Assembly (NCBI GenBank): GCA_965120415.1
Contig: CBCPNA010000019.1
Span: 1 to 36,854, forward strand
Length of the DNA: 36,854 nucleotides
Source: CBCPNA01 sp965120415
Lineage (GTDB): Bacteria > Bacillota > Clostridia > Lachnospirales > CAG-274
Reading direction: 5' to 3'
The notes beneath the pieces are model-generated. The model was given only the letters and a program-made list of their open reading frames with translations. It had not been told where the DNA came from and ran no database searches. A program made the translations under genes and the position numbers. Shown piece by piece: positions 9,162 to 18,423 of this stretch (position 1 is its first letter; every line of letters starts with the position of its first letter).

Positions 9162-9899
9162 TTAGCATGTATAATATATTTTGTATAAATAAAGTCCTTT
9201 TGCAGAGGCGGTTGCCCCAGCATTTGCCCTATTTTTAGAATTTATAATTTCTTTAATACAAGAGGGGGGCTTTTTTTGCATACCTATATCTATTAATGTG
9301 CCTGTTATTATTCTTACCATATTGTATAAAAAGCCGTTGCCGGTAATTTTTATAGTTATAAAATTTTCTTTATTTTCTATATTTAGATTATAGATTGTTC
9401 TTATTGTTGTTTTGGCGTAGCTTTTGGTAGCGCAAAATGCTTTAAAATCATACTCACCTATAAAATATTTGCATGCATCTTGCATTTTTTTAATATCTAG
9501 TTTTTTATTAATAAATTCGGCATAATTTATTAATAAAGGGTTATTAAAGCTATTGTTATATATTTTATATATGTAAGTTTTTTTATAAACATTTTTTTGT
9601 GGATGAAAATCATCCGGTACAATTGTAGCATTTGTTATAACAATGTCTTTAGGCAAAAAGCTGTTTATAGCAAAAGGCAATTTTTGCATAGGTATGTTAA
9701 AATCGTGCTTAAAAACAGCAAGCTGGTCTAGTGCATGCACTTTTGCATCTGTTCTGCTAGCACCTCTTATTGGTATATCTTTTTTAAATAAGCTTTTTAA
9801 AGCTTTTTCTATTTCATGTTGTACAGTTCTTTTATCTTGTTGTTTTTGCCAACCAAAAAAGTTTGTACCATCGTACATAATGTTTAATAATACTTTCAT
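9162..9899 (-). CDS. truA: tRNA pseudouridine(38-40) synthase TruA
   Basis: Converts uridines 38-40 in the anticodon arm of many tRNAs to pseudouridine. The catalytic aspartate lies in RGASRTDAKVHAL (about residues 41-53). Other family stretches are NIMYDGTNFFGWQKQ at the N-terminus and GNGFLYNMVRIITGTL near the C-terminus. Length 245 aa is typical. It overlaps ecfT by four bases (ATGA), so the two are coupled; ecfA-ecfT-truA is a common Bacillota operon order, usually found at the end of the ribosomal protein cluster rather than beside dnaA. Confidence 0.96.
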   Translation of the reverse strand: MKVLLNIMYDGTNFFGWQKQQDKRTVQHEIEKALKSLFKKDIPIRGASRTDAKVHALDQLAVFKHDFNIPMQKLPFAINSFLPKDIVITNATIVPDDFHPQKNVYKKTYIYKIYNNSFNNPLLINYAEFINKKLDIKKMQDACKYFIGEYDFKAFCATKSYAKTTIRTIYNLNIENKENFITIKITGNGFLYNMVRIITGTLIDIGMQKKPPSCIKEIINSKNRANAGATASAKGLYLYKIYYTC

Positions 9900-10690
9900 C
9901 TTTCCACCGTTAATCTTAATATTATTATAATAATAAAATAAATAAGGCTAATTAAAATAGCTGTATAATCATTTTTATCAAGCTTAAAAATCTTGATACT
10001 AGTCCTTTCTATATCGCCTCTATAGCACCTTGCTTCCATCGCTAGCGCTAACTCGTCAGCTCTTTTAAAGGAAGATACAAAAAGAGGTATTAATATAGCT
10101 ATAAAGTTTCTAATATTTTTTATTTTTCTGCTTTCAAAATCAATACCTCTTGACATTTGGGCTTTTTTTATTTTATCTAATTCTTCTATTATAGTTGGTA
10201 TAAATCTTAGAGATATAGTTATCATTAAAGAAATTTCTTGCGAAGGAAATTTCAGCTTTTTAAGTGGTTTTAAAAGGCTTTCAAAGCCAGCTGCTAGCTC
10301 TAAAGTTTTTGTTGTAAAAGTTAGCATAGAAGAGGCTATAATTAATATAACAAGCCTAAATATTATTTGTAAGGCATAATATATACCACCTGTTGTAATA
10401 GTTAGATAGTCCATTTTTAATAAAATCTTGCCGCTTTTTACCAAAAATATATTTGTTAAAAAACTAAAAAGCATAATTAGCCATAAGCTTTTAAATATTT
10501 TAACAATTATTTTTAAAGGAATTTTTGCCAAAATAATTGTTGACAATAAAAAAGCAAAAGAAATAAAATTGCCCAAAAATGTTTTGGAAATAAATACAAA
10601 TATTAAAAATAAAAAATTAATACATATTTTAAGCCGTGGGTCTAGCTTATGTATAACAGAATCTGTTTGATAATAGTTTCCAAAAGTCAT
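9896..10690 (-). CDS. ecfT: ECF transporter transmembrane subunit EcfT
   Basis: Membrane scaffold of the energy-coupling factor module, which joins the two ATPases to exchangeable vitamin- or metal-binding S components. The protein (264 aa) is strongly hydrophobic with several membrane spans (about residues 20-60, 70-95, 105-130 and at the C-terminus). The two coupling motifs are AQMSRGID and ALAMEARCYRG, whose ARG/ARC-type helices contact the ATPases. AAAGGA precedes the ATG. It lies 26 bases after ecfA. No S component gene is visible in this window. Confidence 0.94.
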   Translation of the reverse strand: MTFGNYYQTDSVIHKLDPRLKICINFLFLIFVFISKTFLGNFISFAFLLSTIILAKIPLKIIVKIFKSLWLIMLFSFLTNIFLVKSGKILLKMDYLTITTGGIYYALQIIFRLVILIIASSMLTFTTKTLELAAGFESLLKPLKKLKFPSQEISLMITISLRFIPTIIEELDKIKKAQMSRGIDFESRKIKNIRNFIAILIPLFVSSFKRADELALAMEARCYRGDIERTSIKIFKLDKNDYTAILISLIYFIIIIILRLTVER

Positions 10691-10716
10691 ATAAAAATCC
10701 TTTCTGTATTTTGTAT

Positions 10717-12465
10717 TTATTTTAAAATTAAATTATTTTTTAAAAAATCTAATGCGTCTTTTGTTTTGTATATATTTTTTGGTATATTTTTAAAATTTTT
10801 ATTTAATATTAAAAATAGCTTGTTTACTTCTGGTATGTCTAGCCCTATTTGCTCCAAAATATCAGCATTTTGAAACACATTTTCTGTATAGCCTTTTAAA
10901 ATAATGCTCCCTTTGTTTAATACAATAGTGCTACCACACATATTGCAAACATCTTCCATACTGTGAGAAATAAGGATAATAGTTATATTTAAAGCTTTAT
11001 GCAAATCTTTTATATTGTTTAAAATTTTGTTTTTAAAAAAGGGGTCTAGCCCAGCGGTAAGCTCATCAAATATAATAACATCAGGTGCCATAGCTAATAT
11101 ACCAGCTATAGCAACTCTTCTTTTTTCTCCCCCGGATAGCTCAAAAGGCGACTTTTCATAATAGCTTTTATCTATACCGACAAAATCTAGCGCTTTTTTT
11201 GCTCTTTCTTCTACCTCTTCATTAGAAAGCCCCATATTTTTTGGGGCAAAACATACATCTTTAAATACTGTTTCTTCAAACAATTGATATTCTGGATATT
11301 GGAACACGACGCCTATTTTTTGCCTTATACTTTTTAGATTTTTTTTGTCTTTAAAAATATTTTTTCTATTAAAATATATTTTGCCAAAAGAAGGGGTCAA
11401 TATAGCGTTTAAAAGCTGGATAAGGGTAGATTTTCCTGAGCCTGTATGCCCTATTATGCCTAAAAAGTCGCCCTTTTTTATTTCTAAATTAATATTTTTT
11501 AAGGCTAATCTTTCAAAAGGGGTATTTTGATTATAAATATGGCTTACATTTTTTACATTTAATACATTTTCTTTATATTCTGTATTATCTATATTATCTA
11601 TATTTTTATTAAATATAATATCTTCTTTAAAGCCTATTTGCATAAGCTTTTTTGCAAAATCTTCAATTTTTAAATAATCTAAATTTATATTAAAGCCTTG
11701 CTTTTTTAAATAATAAGCAAAATACATAGCATAAGGCACAGCTAGGTTTAAGCTATTTATTAAGCTTACATTTTTAAAAACTTCTAGTGGGGTATTATCC
11801 AGCACAATTTTGCCCTTTTCCATAATAATAAGCCGATCACAATCTGTAACTTCTTCCATATAATGTGTTATTAAAATTATTGTTATACCTTTTTCTTTAT
11901 TAAGATTTTTTATTGTTTGTAAAACTTCTTTTCTTCCTTTTGGGTCTAGCATAGATGTTGGTTCGTCTAAAACAATGCATTTTGGGCTGATAGCTAATAT
12001 GCCAGCTATAGCAACTCTCTGCTTTTGCCCTCCAGATAAGCTAGATATTTGATAATCTTTATATTTTAGCATATCAACGCAATTTAGAGCAAACTCTACC
12101 CTTTTTAAAATTTCTTCTCTTGCAAGCCCTAAATTTTCTGCTCCAAAGGCAACATCTTCTAATACTGTGCTTGCGACAAGCTGATTATCTGGGTTTTGAA
12201 AGACAAGCCCGGCTGTTTTTTTAATTTTAAAATTGTTTTGTTCATCTGCTGTATTTAGGCCATTTATGTATACACTACCTTGGCTTGGTTTTAAAATAGC
12301 GTTCAAATGTTTTGCGAAGGTCGATTTGCCGCATCCGTTATGTCCTAGAATAGCTACAAAGCTCCCTTCTTTTATTTCTAAATTTATATTATCTAGTATA
12401 TTTTCATTTTCGTTGTTTGAAAGCTCGTATTTAAAAGATAAGTTTTCAACTTTTATAAAACTCAT
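10717..12465 (-). CDS. ecfA: Fused ECF transporter ATPase (EcfA1-EcfA2 in one chain)
   Basis: One 582-aa chain with two complete ABC ATPase domains. Domain 1 (about 1-235) has Walker A GHNGCGKST, signature LSGGQKQRVAI and Walker B CIVLDEPTSMLD. Domain 2 (about 305-540) has GHTGSGKST, LSGGEKRRVAI and VIIFDELTAGLD, where leucine replaces the usual proline of DEPTAGLD. The Q-loops FQNPDNQL and FQYPEYQLF are typical of EcfA1 and EcfA2. In most Bacillota these are two separate genes of about 280 aa, so this is a fusion that fixes the heterodimer. The ATG at 12465 gives the usual MSFIKVENLSF start; an in-frame ATG six bases upstream cannot be ruled out. Confidence 0.92.
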   Translation of the reverse strand: MSFIKVENLSFKYELSNNENENILDNINLEIKEGSFVAILGHNGCGKSTFAKHLNAILKPSQGSVYINGLNTADEQNNFKIKKTAGLVFQNPDNQLVASTVLEDVAFGAENLGLAREEILKRVEFALNCVDMLKYKDYQISSLSGGQKQRVAIAGILAISPKCIVLDEPTSMLDPKGRKEVLQTIKNLNKEKGITIILITHYMEEVTDCDRLIIMEKGKIVLDNTPLEVFKNVSLINSLNLAVPYAMYFAYYLKKQGFNINLDYLKIEDFAKKLMQIGFKEDIIFNKNIDNIDNTEYKENVLNVKNVSHIYNQNTPFERLALKNINLEIKKGDFLGIIGHTGSGKSTLIQLLNAILTPSFGKIYFNRKNIFKDKKNLKSIRQKIGVVFQYPEYQLFEETVFKDVCFAPKNMGLSNEEVEERAKKALDFVGIDKSYYEKSPFELSGGEKRRVAIAGILAMAPDVIIFDELTAGLDPFFKNKILNNIKDLHKALNITIILISHSMEDVCNMCGSTIVLNKGSIILKGYTENVFQNADILEQIGLDIPEVNKLFLILNKNFKNIPKNIYKTKDALDFLKNNLILK

Positions 12466-12631
12466 ATACATCTTCTTTCTTTAAATTTTATAGTAAATAA
12501 AGTAAAGTATACCATAATAGAGGGGAATGTTCAAGAAGTTTAGAAAAATATTTGATTTGACTAAATAAAAAAGATGATAAAATGCATTTTGAGGAAAGTG
12601 TAACTTTTACTTATAAAGGATAAAAATATTC

Positions 12632-12660
12632 TTGATTTTTAGGTAAAAGTAATGTAAAAT
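12632..12660 (+). promoter_or_regulatory. Possible promoter of the broken hydrolase gene
   Basis: TTGATT (12632-12637) and TAAAAT (12655-12660) are 17 bases apart. An inverted repeat, ACTTTTAC (12603-12610) with GTAAAAGT (12643-12650), has one arm before the -35 box and one in the spacer, so it could be an operator. The rest of the 12466-12803 gap shows no gene. The predicted start lies about 135 bases from the coding region, so this is tentative. Confidence 0.35.
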
Positions 12661-12803
12661 AAGTGCTAGAATTTGTTTGAAATATTTTTAATTTAAAAAA
12701 CTATAAGAAATATATGGAAAAGTTTTTTAAAAATATGTATAACTTTATTTAATAGAATAAAAAATATATTAAAAGATATTTTTTTAAAAGAAAGGATTTT
12801 AAT

Positions 12804-13855
12804 ATGAAAAATAAAATTATAATCACTGTCATAGTGTTAATAATTATTATAGCTATAGTATTATTTTCTATGTACGGCTTTAATAAATCTAATAATACTG
12901 AGCTTAATACAAGCCTTACAGAAGAAAGCTTGATACAAAATACTACAATAGAAGATACTACAGATGATACCACACAACAAAATAATCAAGATAAAAAAGG
13001 AGATAATTCTAGTTGGCCTAATACAGACTTATTAAATGAAATGATAGATGAAACTATAGATAAATTTATCCAGCTAGAATATATAAATAATGAAAACGGT
13101 ATAACAATACCTTATAATCTATATATCCCTGAAAATTATGATTCAAGCAAACAGTATCCATTAGTGCTATTTATACATGACGCTAGCGTTGTAGGAGATG
13201 ATGTTACCGCTACATTAACCCAAGGCTTTGGAGCTATTGTTTGGGCAACAGATGAGTGGCAAGCAAAAAATGAGTGTTTTGTTTTAGCACCGCAATTTTC
13301 TGAAACAATAGCAAATGATGATTATGTTTTATCTGAAAGTGGTTATGAAATAATAAATCTTTTAAATGAAATTTTGGATGAATATAGTATAGATGAAAAT
13401 AGACTTTATATAACAGGGCAATCTATGGGTTGTATGACTGCTATAGAATTAAATATTACATATCCAGATTTATTTGCAGCGTCGTTTTATGTTGCTGGGC
13501 AATGGGATACGGAAAGAATGAGAGAATTGGCAGATGACAAAATGTTTTTTATAGTATCAGAGGGCGATACTAAAGCATCACCTGGTATGGATAGCTTTAT
13601 AGAAATATTAGAAGAAGAAAATGCAGAATACGCTTTTGCAACATGGAACGCACAATGGTCTGAAAAGAGCTAGCAAACGCTGTAGAAGAAATATTAGCAG
13701 AAAATAAAGATATAAATCTTGTTAAATATGAAGAAGGTAGCACAATGCCTGAAGGGTTTGAAAGCTCTATGCAAGCTATAGAGCATATGCTTACATGGAG
13801 ATATACTTACCTAATAGAAGGGGTAAGAGATTGGCTTTTTAGCCAGAGTAAATAA
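12804..13855 (+). pseudogene. Secreted alpha/beta hydrolase (esterase-like), frameshifted
   Basis: The frame from 12804 gives an N-terminal membrane anchor or signal (residues 6-25), an Asn/Thr/Asp-rich linker (about 30-75) and a hydrolase domain with YPLVLFIHDAS, the nucleophile elbow GQSMGCM and the acid loop SEGDTKASPG. This resembles PHB-depolymerase/feruloyl-esterase-like proteins. It stops at 13671-13673, but the next frame continues without a break to TAA at 13853-13855 and reads on as homologous-looking sequence (LANAVEEIL ... EHMLTWRYTYL ... VRDWLF). One extra A in the GAAAAG run near 13664-13669 would rejoin the halves. The likely catalytic histidine lies in the lost tail, so the short product should be inactive. 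A sequencing indel is the alternative. Confidence 0.8.
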
Positions 13856-13856
13856 T

Positions 13857-13890
13857 AAGAAAGCTTTCTCTTTTGAGGAAGCTTTTCTTG
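13857..13890 (+). terminator. Terminator after the broken hydrolase gene
   Basis: AAGCTTTCTC and GAGGAAGCTT pair around a TTTT loop (one G-U pair), followed by TTCTTG on the plus strand. Its position right after the distal TAA at 13855 supports that codon as the original end of the gene. Confidence 0.7.
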
Positions 13891-14011
13891 TATAAAAATG
13901 ATAAACTAATTATAGCTTATTAAAAACCTTCTTTCAATTTTCAAAAAAACAGGAGAAGAAATATAAGGAAGAGTTTTTTAAAAAAAAGTATAGAATTTAT
14001 TTGATAAAATA

Positions 14012-14037
14012 AAAAAATACCATAAAAGGTATTTTTT
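14012..14037. terminator. Bidirectional terminator
   Basis: AAAAAATACC and GGTATTTTTT pair perfectly around an ATAAAA loop, with A-runs and T-runs on both sides. It sits 28 bases after the stop of the minus-strand secreted-protein gene. The stretch 13891-14011 shows no gene. Confidence 0.75.
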
Positions 14038-14064
14038 AAGGCATTGAAAGATAAAATTTTTTTA

Positions 14065-14540
14065 CTATACTTCTGATATTTCACTAGCGACTTTTACAGT
14101 AATACTACCTGATAATGCAGAACCATCTTTTGATGTTATGTCTATATTTTTTCTACCATAAGATGATGCTGTAAATGTGATTGTTTTTTGCGTACCTTTT
14201 TCAACAGTATAAGAATTTCCACTTCCACCTATAGTTACCGCAATATTAGAACTTCCAGTATTATTAATAAAAACGCTGTAATATGGTTGAGCCTGGCTAA
14301 CTGAAAAAGAATAAGTAGCAGAACCATTTGCTCCAGATAAATTTTCATTAATTACTAAATTTGAATATCCAGTAGTATCATTAATTTTAGAGTTTTCAAT
14401 TTCAATATCTTTTTCAACTGTATCTTCTTGAGCAATTTCAGTATTTGTAACTTCTTTATCATATGTTATTTCATTTGCATATACAGCCGATAAAATTGCT
14501 AAAACTGAACATAAAGTGATTATTAAAATGATTTTTTCAT
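14065..14540 (-). pseudogene. Small secreted beta-rich protein, frameshifted at codon 3
   Basis: On the minus strand ATG at 14540 has a good site (GGAG, nine bases away), but its frame stops after five codons because the A-run behind the ATG has six A's. With seven A's it would read MKKIILIITLCSVLAILSAV, a clear signal peptide, then an acidic linker and a domain rich in Ser, Thr, Asn and Gly (YSFSVSQAQPYYSVFINNTG ... KKNIDIT-like strands) ending at TAG 14065-14067, about 158 aa. I do not recognise the family; it looks like a small secreted beta-sandwich. The run at the start could be a phase-variable tract, a fixed mutation or a sequencing error. Confidence 0.65.
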
Positions 14541-14637
14541 ACTGTATTACTCCTTTTATGATTAGTATCTCTCTTTATTGTTAAACTACTGTTTTAAGCA
14601 GTATTCTATCGCTACTTTTCTAAAATATTTAATAAAG

Positions 14638-14663
14638 AATAGCTCAAAAATTTTCAAGCTATT
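14638..14663 (-). terminator. Terminator overlapping the end of the Rpn-like gene
   Basis: AATAGCT and AGCTATT pair around a 12-base AT-rich loop; the stem includes the stop codon of the Rpn-like gene and is followed on the minus strand by CTTTATT. Short and AT-rich, so only moderately convincing. The stretch 14541-14637 shows no gene. Confidence 0.45.
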
Positions 14664-15518
14664 TATTTAAATTTTCAAGATATTTATCTAAATATTCTTT
14701 TGCCTTTTCTTTTGTTAAGGTGTAATCTTCTATAAGAGTATTTATTATATCTTGTTCTAAAGCATTAAATTTTAGTAGTGTCTTTATTTGTTTTTCAATA
14801 CCTTTTTCAATGCCTATCAATTCGCCTTTTTTAATACCTCTTAATTCGCCGACTTCTATACCGTCATTATACACATCTAAAATCTTCATATATTCTATCG
14901 CCACCTTTCCTTTTCCTCTTCTATTTGTCTTTCTAAGCGTTCTACTATCTTATTTTTTACCTTATTACCATTTAAATATTCTAAAAATGCTTTTAAATTT
15001 TCATCTTTTACGTTTTCTTTTAAAACTTTTGCATTTAAAAATATTATTCTTCCACCGTCATTTAATTCTAGGTCTTTATTTTGCAAACAAAAGTTTCTAA
15101 ATTCGTATAATGGTAAATCTTGCCCAAAAGGGTCAAACATTGCTATCACTATTATTATGACATTAGGCAACTGGCTATAAAGTTGCCCTTTAATTATTGC
15201 GTTTAAATCCATCATATCTCTATAATATCTTGTTCGCTTTGGCAATTCTTTTTGATTAGTTACTTGCATTTCAATGTTGTATACTGTATCTTCATCTTCT
15301 ACATAAACATCAAGCCTTATGCTTTTTGGTATTTTACTTATATCTATTATTTTTTGTGTATCAACATATTTAATATCTGTTATATTTTTACCTGTTATCA
15401 TTTTTAATATATCGATACATATTTCTTTATCTTCCATTACTTTACAAAACATAAAGTCGTCTGTTATTGTAAGCTCTTGTAAGGTTTTTGTATATTTTTT
15501 AGCAATTTCTTCTTTCAA
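14659..15518 (-). pseudogene. Rpn-family PD-(D/E)XK nuclease/transposase-like gene, split by a frameshift
   Basis: Part one (15518 down to 14895, 207 aa) has the typical Rpn layout: LTITDDFMFCKVMED at the N-terminus, a PD-(D/E)XK core with RLDVYVEDEDTVYNIEMQV (catalytic D, then E-x-Q), RTRYYRDMM, and GRIIFLNAK. It ends ERWR-stop. Part two (14904 down to 14659, 81 aa, best start only a GTG) has the usual tail: EYMKILD, then an EKG-rich stretch and a short helical C-terminus. Members normally carry both parts in one chain; one extra A after CGA near 14898 would join them. The TTG start at 15518 follows AAAGGA at five bases. Such proteins promote recA-independent recombination in other bacteria and are often found in mobile or decaying copies. 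Confidence 0.75.
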
Positions 15519-15601
15519 TTTTTTATCCTTTTAAAGTATGTTATATATGTATACAGTGTATCATATTTTTTATTAATTAGCAATAATTTATTTATAAAAT
15601 T

Positions 15602-15624
15602 AATAGCCGTATTAAACGGCTATT
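15602..15624 (-). terminator. Terminator after prs
   Basis: AATAGCCGT and ACGGCTATT pair perfectly around a five-base loop directly behind the prs stop codon (15627-15629). T-rich sequence follows on both strands, so it may also shield prs from transcripts running the other way. Confidence 0.75.
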
Positions 15625-15626
15625 TT

Positions 15627-16586
15627 TTAAAATATCGCAGATATAGGCTCTTCATTATGTATTTTTATAATTGCACTAGCTATTAATTTAGCAACAGAAA
15701 GTTGCTTAATCTTTGGTATACATTTTTCTTTAGGTAAAGATACAGTGTTTAGGACAATTAATTCTTCTATAGCGCTTTCTTGTATCAAATTTATGGCATT
15801 ACCGGATAAAATAGGGTGCGTACAACATGCAAAAACATTTTTTGCTCCTATTTCTTTTAGCTTATTAGCAGCGTTTGTTATAGTGCCGGCGGTATCTATC
15901 ATATCGTCAACTAAAATCACTTTTTTATCTTTAACATCACCTATTATATTAACTATTTCAGACACATTTGGTTTTGGGCGCCTTTTATCAACTATAGCTA
16001 AAGGTATATCAAGCTTTTCAGCAAAGCTTCTTGTTCTTGCGACACTTCCTAAATCAGGAGAAACAACAACTAATTCATCTTTATTTTCATCTTTAAACTT
16101 TTCTCTATAATAATCAACAATGATAGGCATACCATAAAGATGGTCAAGAGGTATATCAAAAAATCCTTGTATTTGAGCACAGTGCAAGTCCATTGTTATA
16201 ACCCTATTTGCTCCAGAGCTTGTTATAAGATTAGCAAGTAGCTTAGCACTTATAGGATCTCTTGATTTAACCTTTCTATCTTGCCTTGCGTATCCATAAT
16301 ATGGTATAACAGCGTTAATACGCCCAGCCGAAGCCCTTTTGCAAGCGTCTATTGTGATTAAAAGCTCCATAAGGTTATCGTTAACTGGGTAAGAAGTTGG
16401 CTGGATGATAAATATATCACGCCCTCTAACACTTTCATTTATATTTACAGCTATTTCTCCATCACTAAATTTATTAACTTCACAATCGCCTAAATGTATA
16501 CCTATTTCTTCTGTGATTTGCCTTGAAAGCTCAATATTGCCGTTACAGGTAAAAATTTTTAAATTACCTTTATAGCTAGTGTACAT
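15627..16586 (-). CDS. prs: Ribose-phosphate pyrophosphokinase
   Basis: Makes PRPP from ribose 5-phosphate and ATP, the precursor for purine, pyrimidine, NAD, histidine and tryptophan synthesis. Motifs seen are FSDGEIAVNI, the metal- and flexible-loop region YYGYARQDRK, MDLHCAQIQGFFDIP, and the PRPP-binding VILVDDMIDTAGT. Length 319 aa matches the class I enzymes. It follows glmU by 70 bases on the same strand; glmU-prs is a conserved pair in Bacillota, where spoVG usually stands just upstream, but here spoVG lies 4.7 kb away on the other strand. Confidence 0.97.
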   Translation of the reverse strand: MYTSYKGNLKIFTCNGNIELSRQITEEIGIHLGDCEVNKFSDGEIAVNINESVRGRDIFIIQPTSYPVNDNLMELLITIDACKRASAGRINAVIPYYGYARQDRKVKSRDPISAKLLANLITSSGANRVITMDLHCAQIQGFFDIPLDHLYGMPIIVDYYREKFKDENKDELVVVSPDLGSVARTRSFAEKLDIPLAIVDKRRPKPNVSEIVNIIGDVKDKKVILVDDMIDTAGTITNAANKLKEIGAKNVFACCTHPILSGNAINLIQESAIEELIVLNTVSLPKEKCIPKIKQLSVAKLIASAIIKIHNEEPISAIF

Positions 16587-16656
16587 AAAATTTCCTCCTA
16601 AGTGTATTTACAATAATTTTACAATAATTTTTGAAAATTTACAATACATTATAATA

Positions 16657-18015
16657 TTATTTTTTTTTGTTATAATCTAATTTATTAATTTGTTCTTTTA
16701 CCCTTGATATAGCAAGAGAATCTTTTGGTACATTTTCTGTTATAGTTGAGCCAGCGGCAGTTGTAGCATTTTGCCCAACTTCTATAGGGGCTATTAAATT
16801 TGTATTGCATCCTATAAAGGCATTATCTTTTATAATAGTTTTGTATTTATGCTTTCCGTCATAATTTACTGTAATGCTTCCGCAGCCAATGTTAACATTT
16901 TTGCCAATTTCACTATCGCCTATATATGTTAGATGAGATATTTTTGTATTGTCATCTATAGTAGAATTTTTAATTTCTACAAAATCGCCTATTTTAACAT
17001 GTTTACCTATCTTGCTATTTGGTCTTACATATGCATAAGGGCCTATGTTTGTATAATTGTCTATAGAAGAGTTTAATATTGTAGAATTTTGTATAGTGAC
17101 GCAATCTTTTATATTAGAGCTTACTATTTTTGCATAAGGGCCTATTATGCAGTCGCTCCCTATTGTTGTGCTTCCTTCTATAATAGTGCCGGGCAAAATA
17201 ATGCTATCTTCGCCTATTTTAACATCTTTGCCTATATATGTGTTTGATGGATCTTCTATAGTTATACCGTTTAGCATATGGTATTTATTAATTCTGTTTT
17301 TAAGCGTATTTATAACATTAGCTAGCTGTAATTTAGAATTAACTCCTAAAAATTGGGTAGGGTCGTCGCATATCATTATACCAATTTTATTACCAGTATT
17401 TTTAATAATTTCTAAAGTATCTGTTAAATAATATTCATGCTGTGCATTATTTGTAGATAAATTTTTAAGAGCATCTTTTAAAGCATTAGAATTAAATAAA
17501 TATACCCCTGTATTAATTTCTTTTATTTTATCTTCAAAATCTGTTGTATCTTTTTGCTCGACTATTTTGTTAAATATACCACTTTCTCTAACAATACGTC
17601 CGTAACCTTTAGGGTCTGATACAAAAGAGGATATAACAGTTGCGTAATTTTTTTCTTTTTTATGAAGCTCTATAAGTTTTTTTAGCGTATCCGTTTCTAT
17701 AAGGGGGGTATCGCCGTACAAAATTAATATATTTTCATCATCTTTTATATGTTCTAAAGCTTGCATAACAGCATGCCCTGTACCGAGCTGCTCTTTTTGA
17801 TAAGCATATTTTACACAATCGCCAATAACAGATTTAACCATAGCGCTCTGATGCCCAACTATAACTATTGTATCATCGGCGTTTATTTCTCTTGCTGCTT
17901 CTATAACATAATCAAGCATTGTTTTGTCTAAAACTTTATGCAGTACTTTTGGCATTTTAGATTTCATCCTTGTGCCTTGCCCACCAGCTAATATTATAAC
18001 TTTTAATTTATTCAT
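16657..18015 (-). CDS. glmU: Bifunctional GlcNAc-1-P uridylyltransferase / GlcN-1-P acetyltransferase
   Basis: Makes UDP-GlcNAc for peptidoglycan and other wall polymers. The N-terminal nucleotidyltransferase (about 1-230) has LAGGQGTRMKSKMPKVLH and YGDTPLI; the C-terminal half (about 250-450) is a left-handed beta helix of hexapeptide repeats (IGPYAYVRPNSKIG, IGDFVEIKNS) ending in the acetyltransferase site region (NYDGKHKYKT, GCNTNLIAPI). Length 452 aa is normal. The ATG at 18015 follows AGAGGTGC. The upstream gap to 18238 is AT-rich without a gene. Confidence 0.97.
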   Translation of the reverse strand: MNKLKVIILAGGQGTRMKSKMPKVLHKVLDKTMLDYVIEAAREINADDTIVIVGHQSAMVKSVIGDCVKYAYQKEQLGTGHAVMQALEHIKDDENILILYGDTPLIETDTLKKLIELHKKEKNYATVISSFVSDPKGYGRIVRESGIFNKIVEQKDTTDFEDKIKEINTGVYLFNSNALKDALKNLSTNNAQHEYYLTDTLEIIKNTGNKIGIMICDDPTQFLGVNSKLQLANVINTLKNRINKYHMLNGITIEDPSNTYIGKDVKIGEDSIILPGTIIEGSTTIGSDCIIGPYAKIVSSNIKDCVTIQNSTILNSSIDNYTNIGPYAYVRPNSKIGKHVKIGDFVEIKNSTIDDNTKISHLTYIGDSEIGKNVNIGCGSITVNYDGKHKYKTIIKDNAFIGCNTNLIAPIEVGQNATTAAGSTITENVPKDSLAISRVKEQINKLDYNKKK

Positions 18016-18238
18016 TAAAGCACCTCTGCGTTTAAATATTTTGTTTATATAATTAGTATCCTATATTTTTTATATAAACTACATAACTATCTACCATTAA
18101 TAATTTTAACTTATTTTAAAAAATATGTCTATAAATTTTAATAAATTATTAATATTAAAAAAATGTAATGTTATTAAATTACTTTTTAAGCTGGTATGTA
18201 TAAGAAAATGATAGATTTTTGATGATTGTTATTTTTTA

Positions 18239-18267
18239 TTGACTTATATATAAATTTAGTATATAAT
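18239..18267 (+). promoter_or_regulatory. Strong promoter of the traX-like region
   Basis: TTGACT (18239-18244) and TATAAT (18262-18267) are 17 bases apart, close to perfect consensus. It faces the short leader ORF and the broken TraX-like gene, so the region is probably still transcribed. Confidence 0.75.
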
Positions 18268-18277
18268 GGCTATGTAT

Positions 18278-18294
18278 TTGTTATAATTTAACAA
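18278..18294 (+). promoter_or_regulatory. Palindrome just after the promoter, possible operator
   Basis: TTGTTA and TAACAA pair around TAATT directly downstream of the -10 box. A repressor site is possible by position, but the repeat is short and AT-rich. Confidence 0.25.
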
Positions 18295-18319
18295 TATTTA
18301 TTATTAAGGAGAATAATTT

Positions 18320-18382
18320 GTGAAGAAAAAAATTTTTTTAACATCCATACAAAATTTATATACAATTTTCAGCACTATCTGA
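18320..18382 (+). CDS. 20-codon ORF with a good ribosome binding site
   Basis: AAGGAG (18306-18311) precedes GTG by eight bases; the frame encodes 20 residues, beginning KKKIFLTS after the start and ending in TGA at 18380-18382. It may be a leader peptide for the traX-like gene 40 bases further on, or the remnant of a secreted protein whose signal peptide alone survives. I do not recognise it. Confidence 0.3.
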   Translation: MKKKIFLTSIQNLYTIFSTI

Positions 18383-18423
18383 TTTTAAAGGTAGTATAAC
18401 TGGAAAACAAAAAGGTACTAAAC

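Noticed and set aside
13660..13680. Programmed -1 frameshift in the hydrolase gene
   Set aside because: The site TCTGAAAAGAG has no classical X-XXY-YYZ slippery heptamer and no obvious stimulatory hairpin follows. A single lost A is simpler.
14659..14904. Separate small gene starting at GTG 14904
   Set aside because: No ribosome binding site, and the sequence continues the Rpn-like protein just as the tails of full-length relatives do. Treated as the second half of one broken gene.
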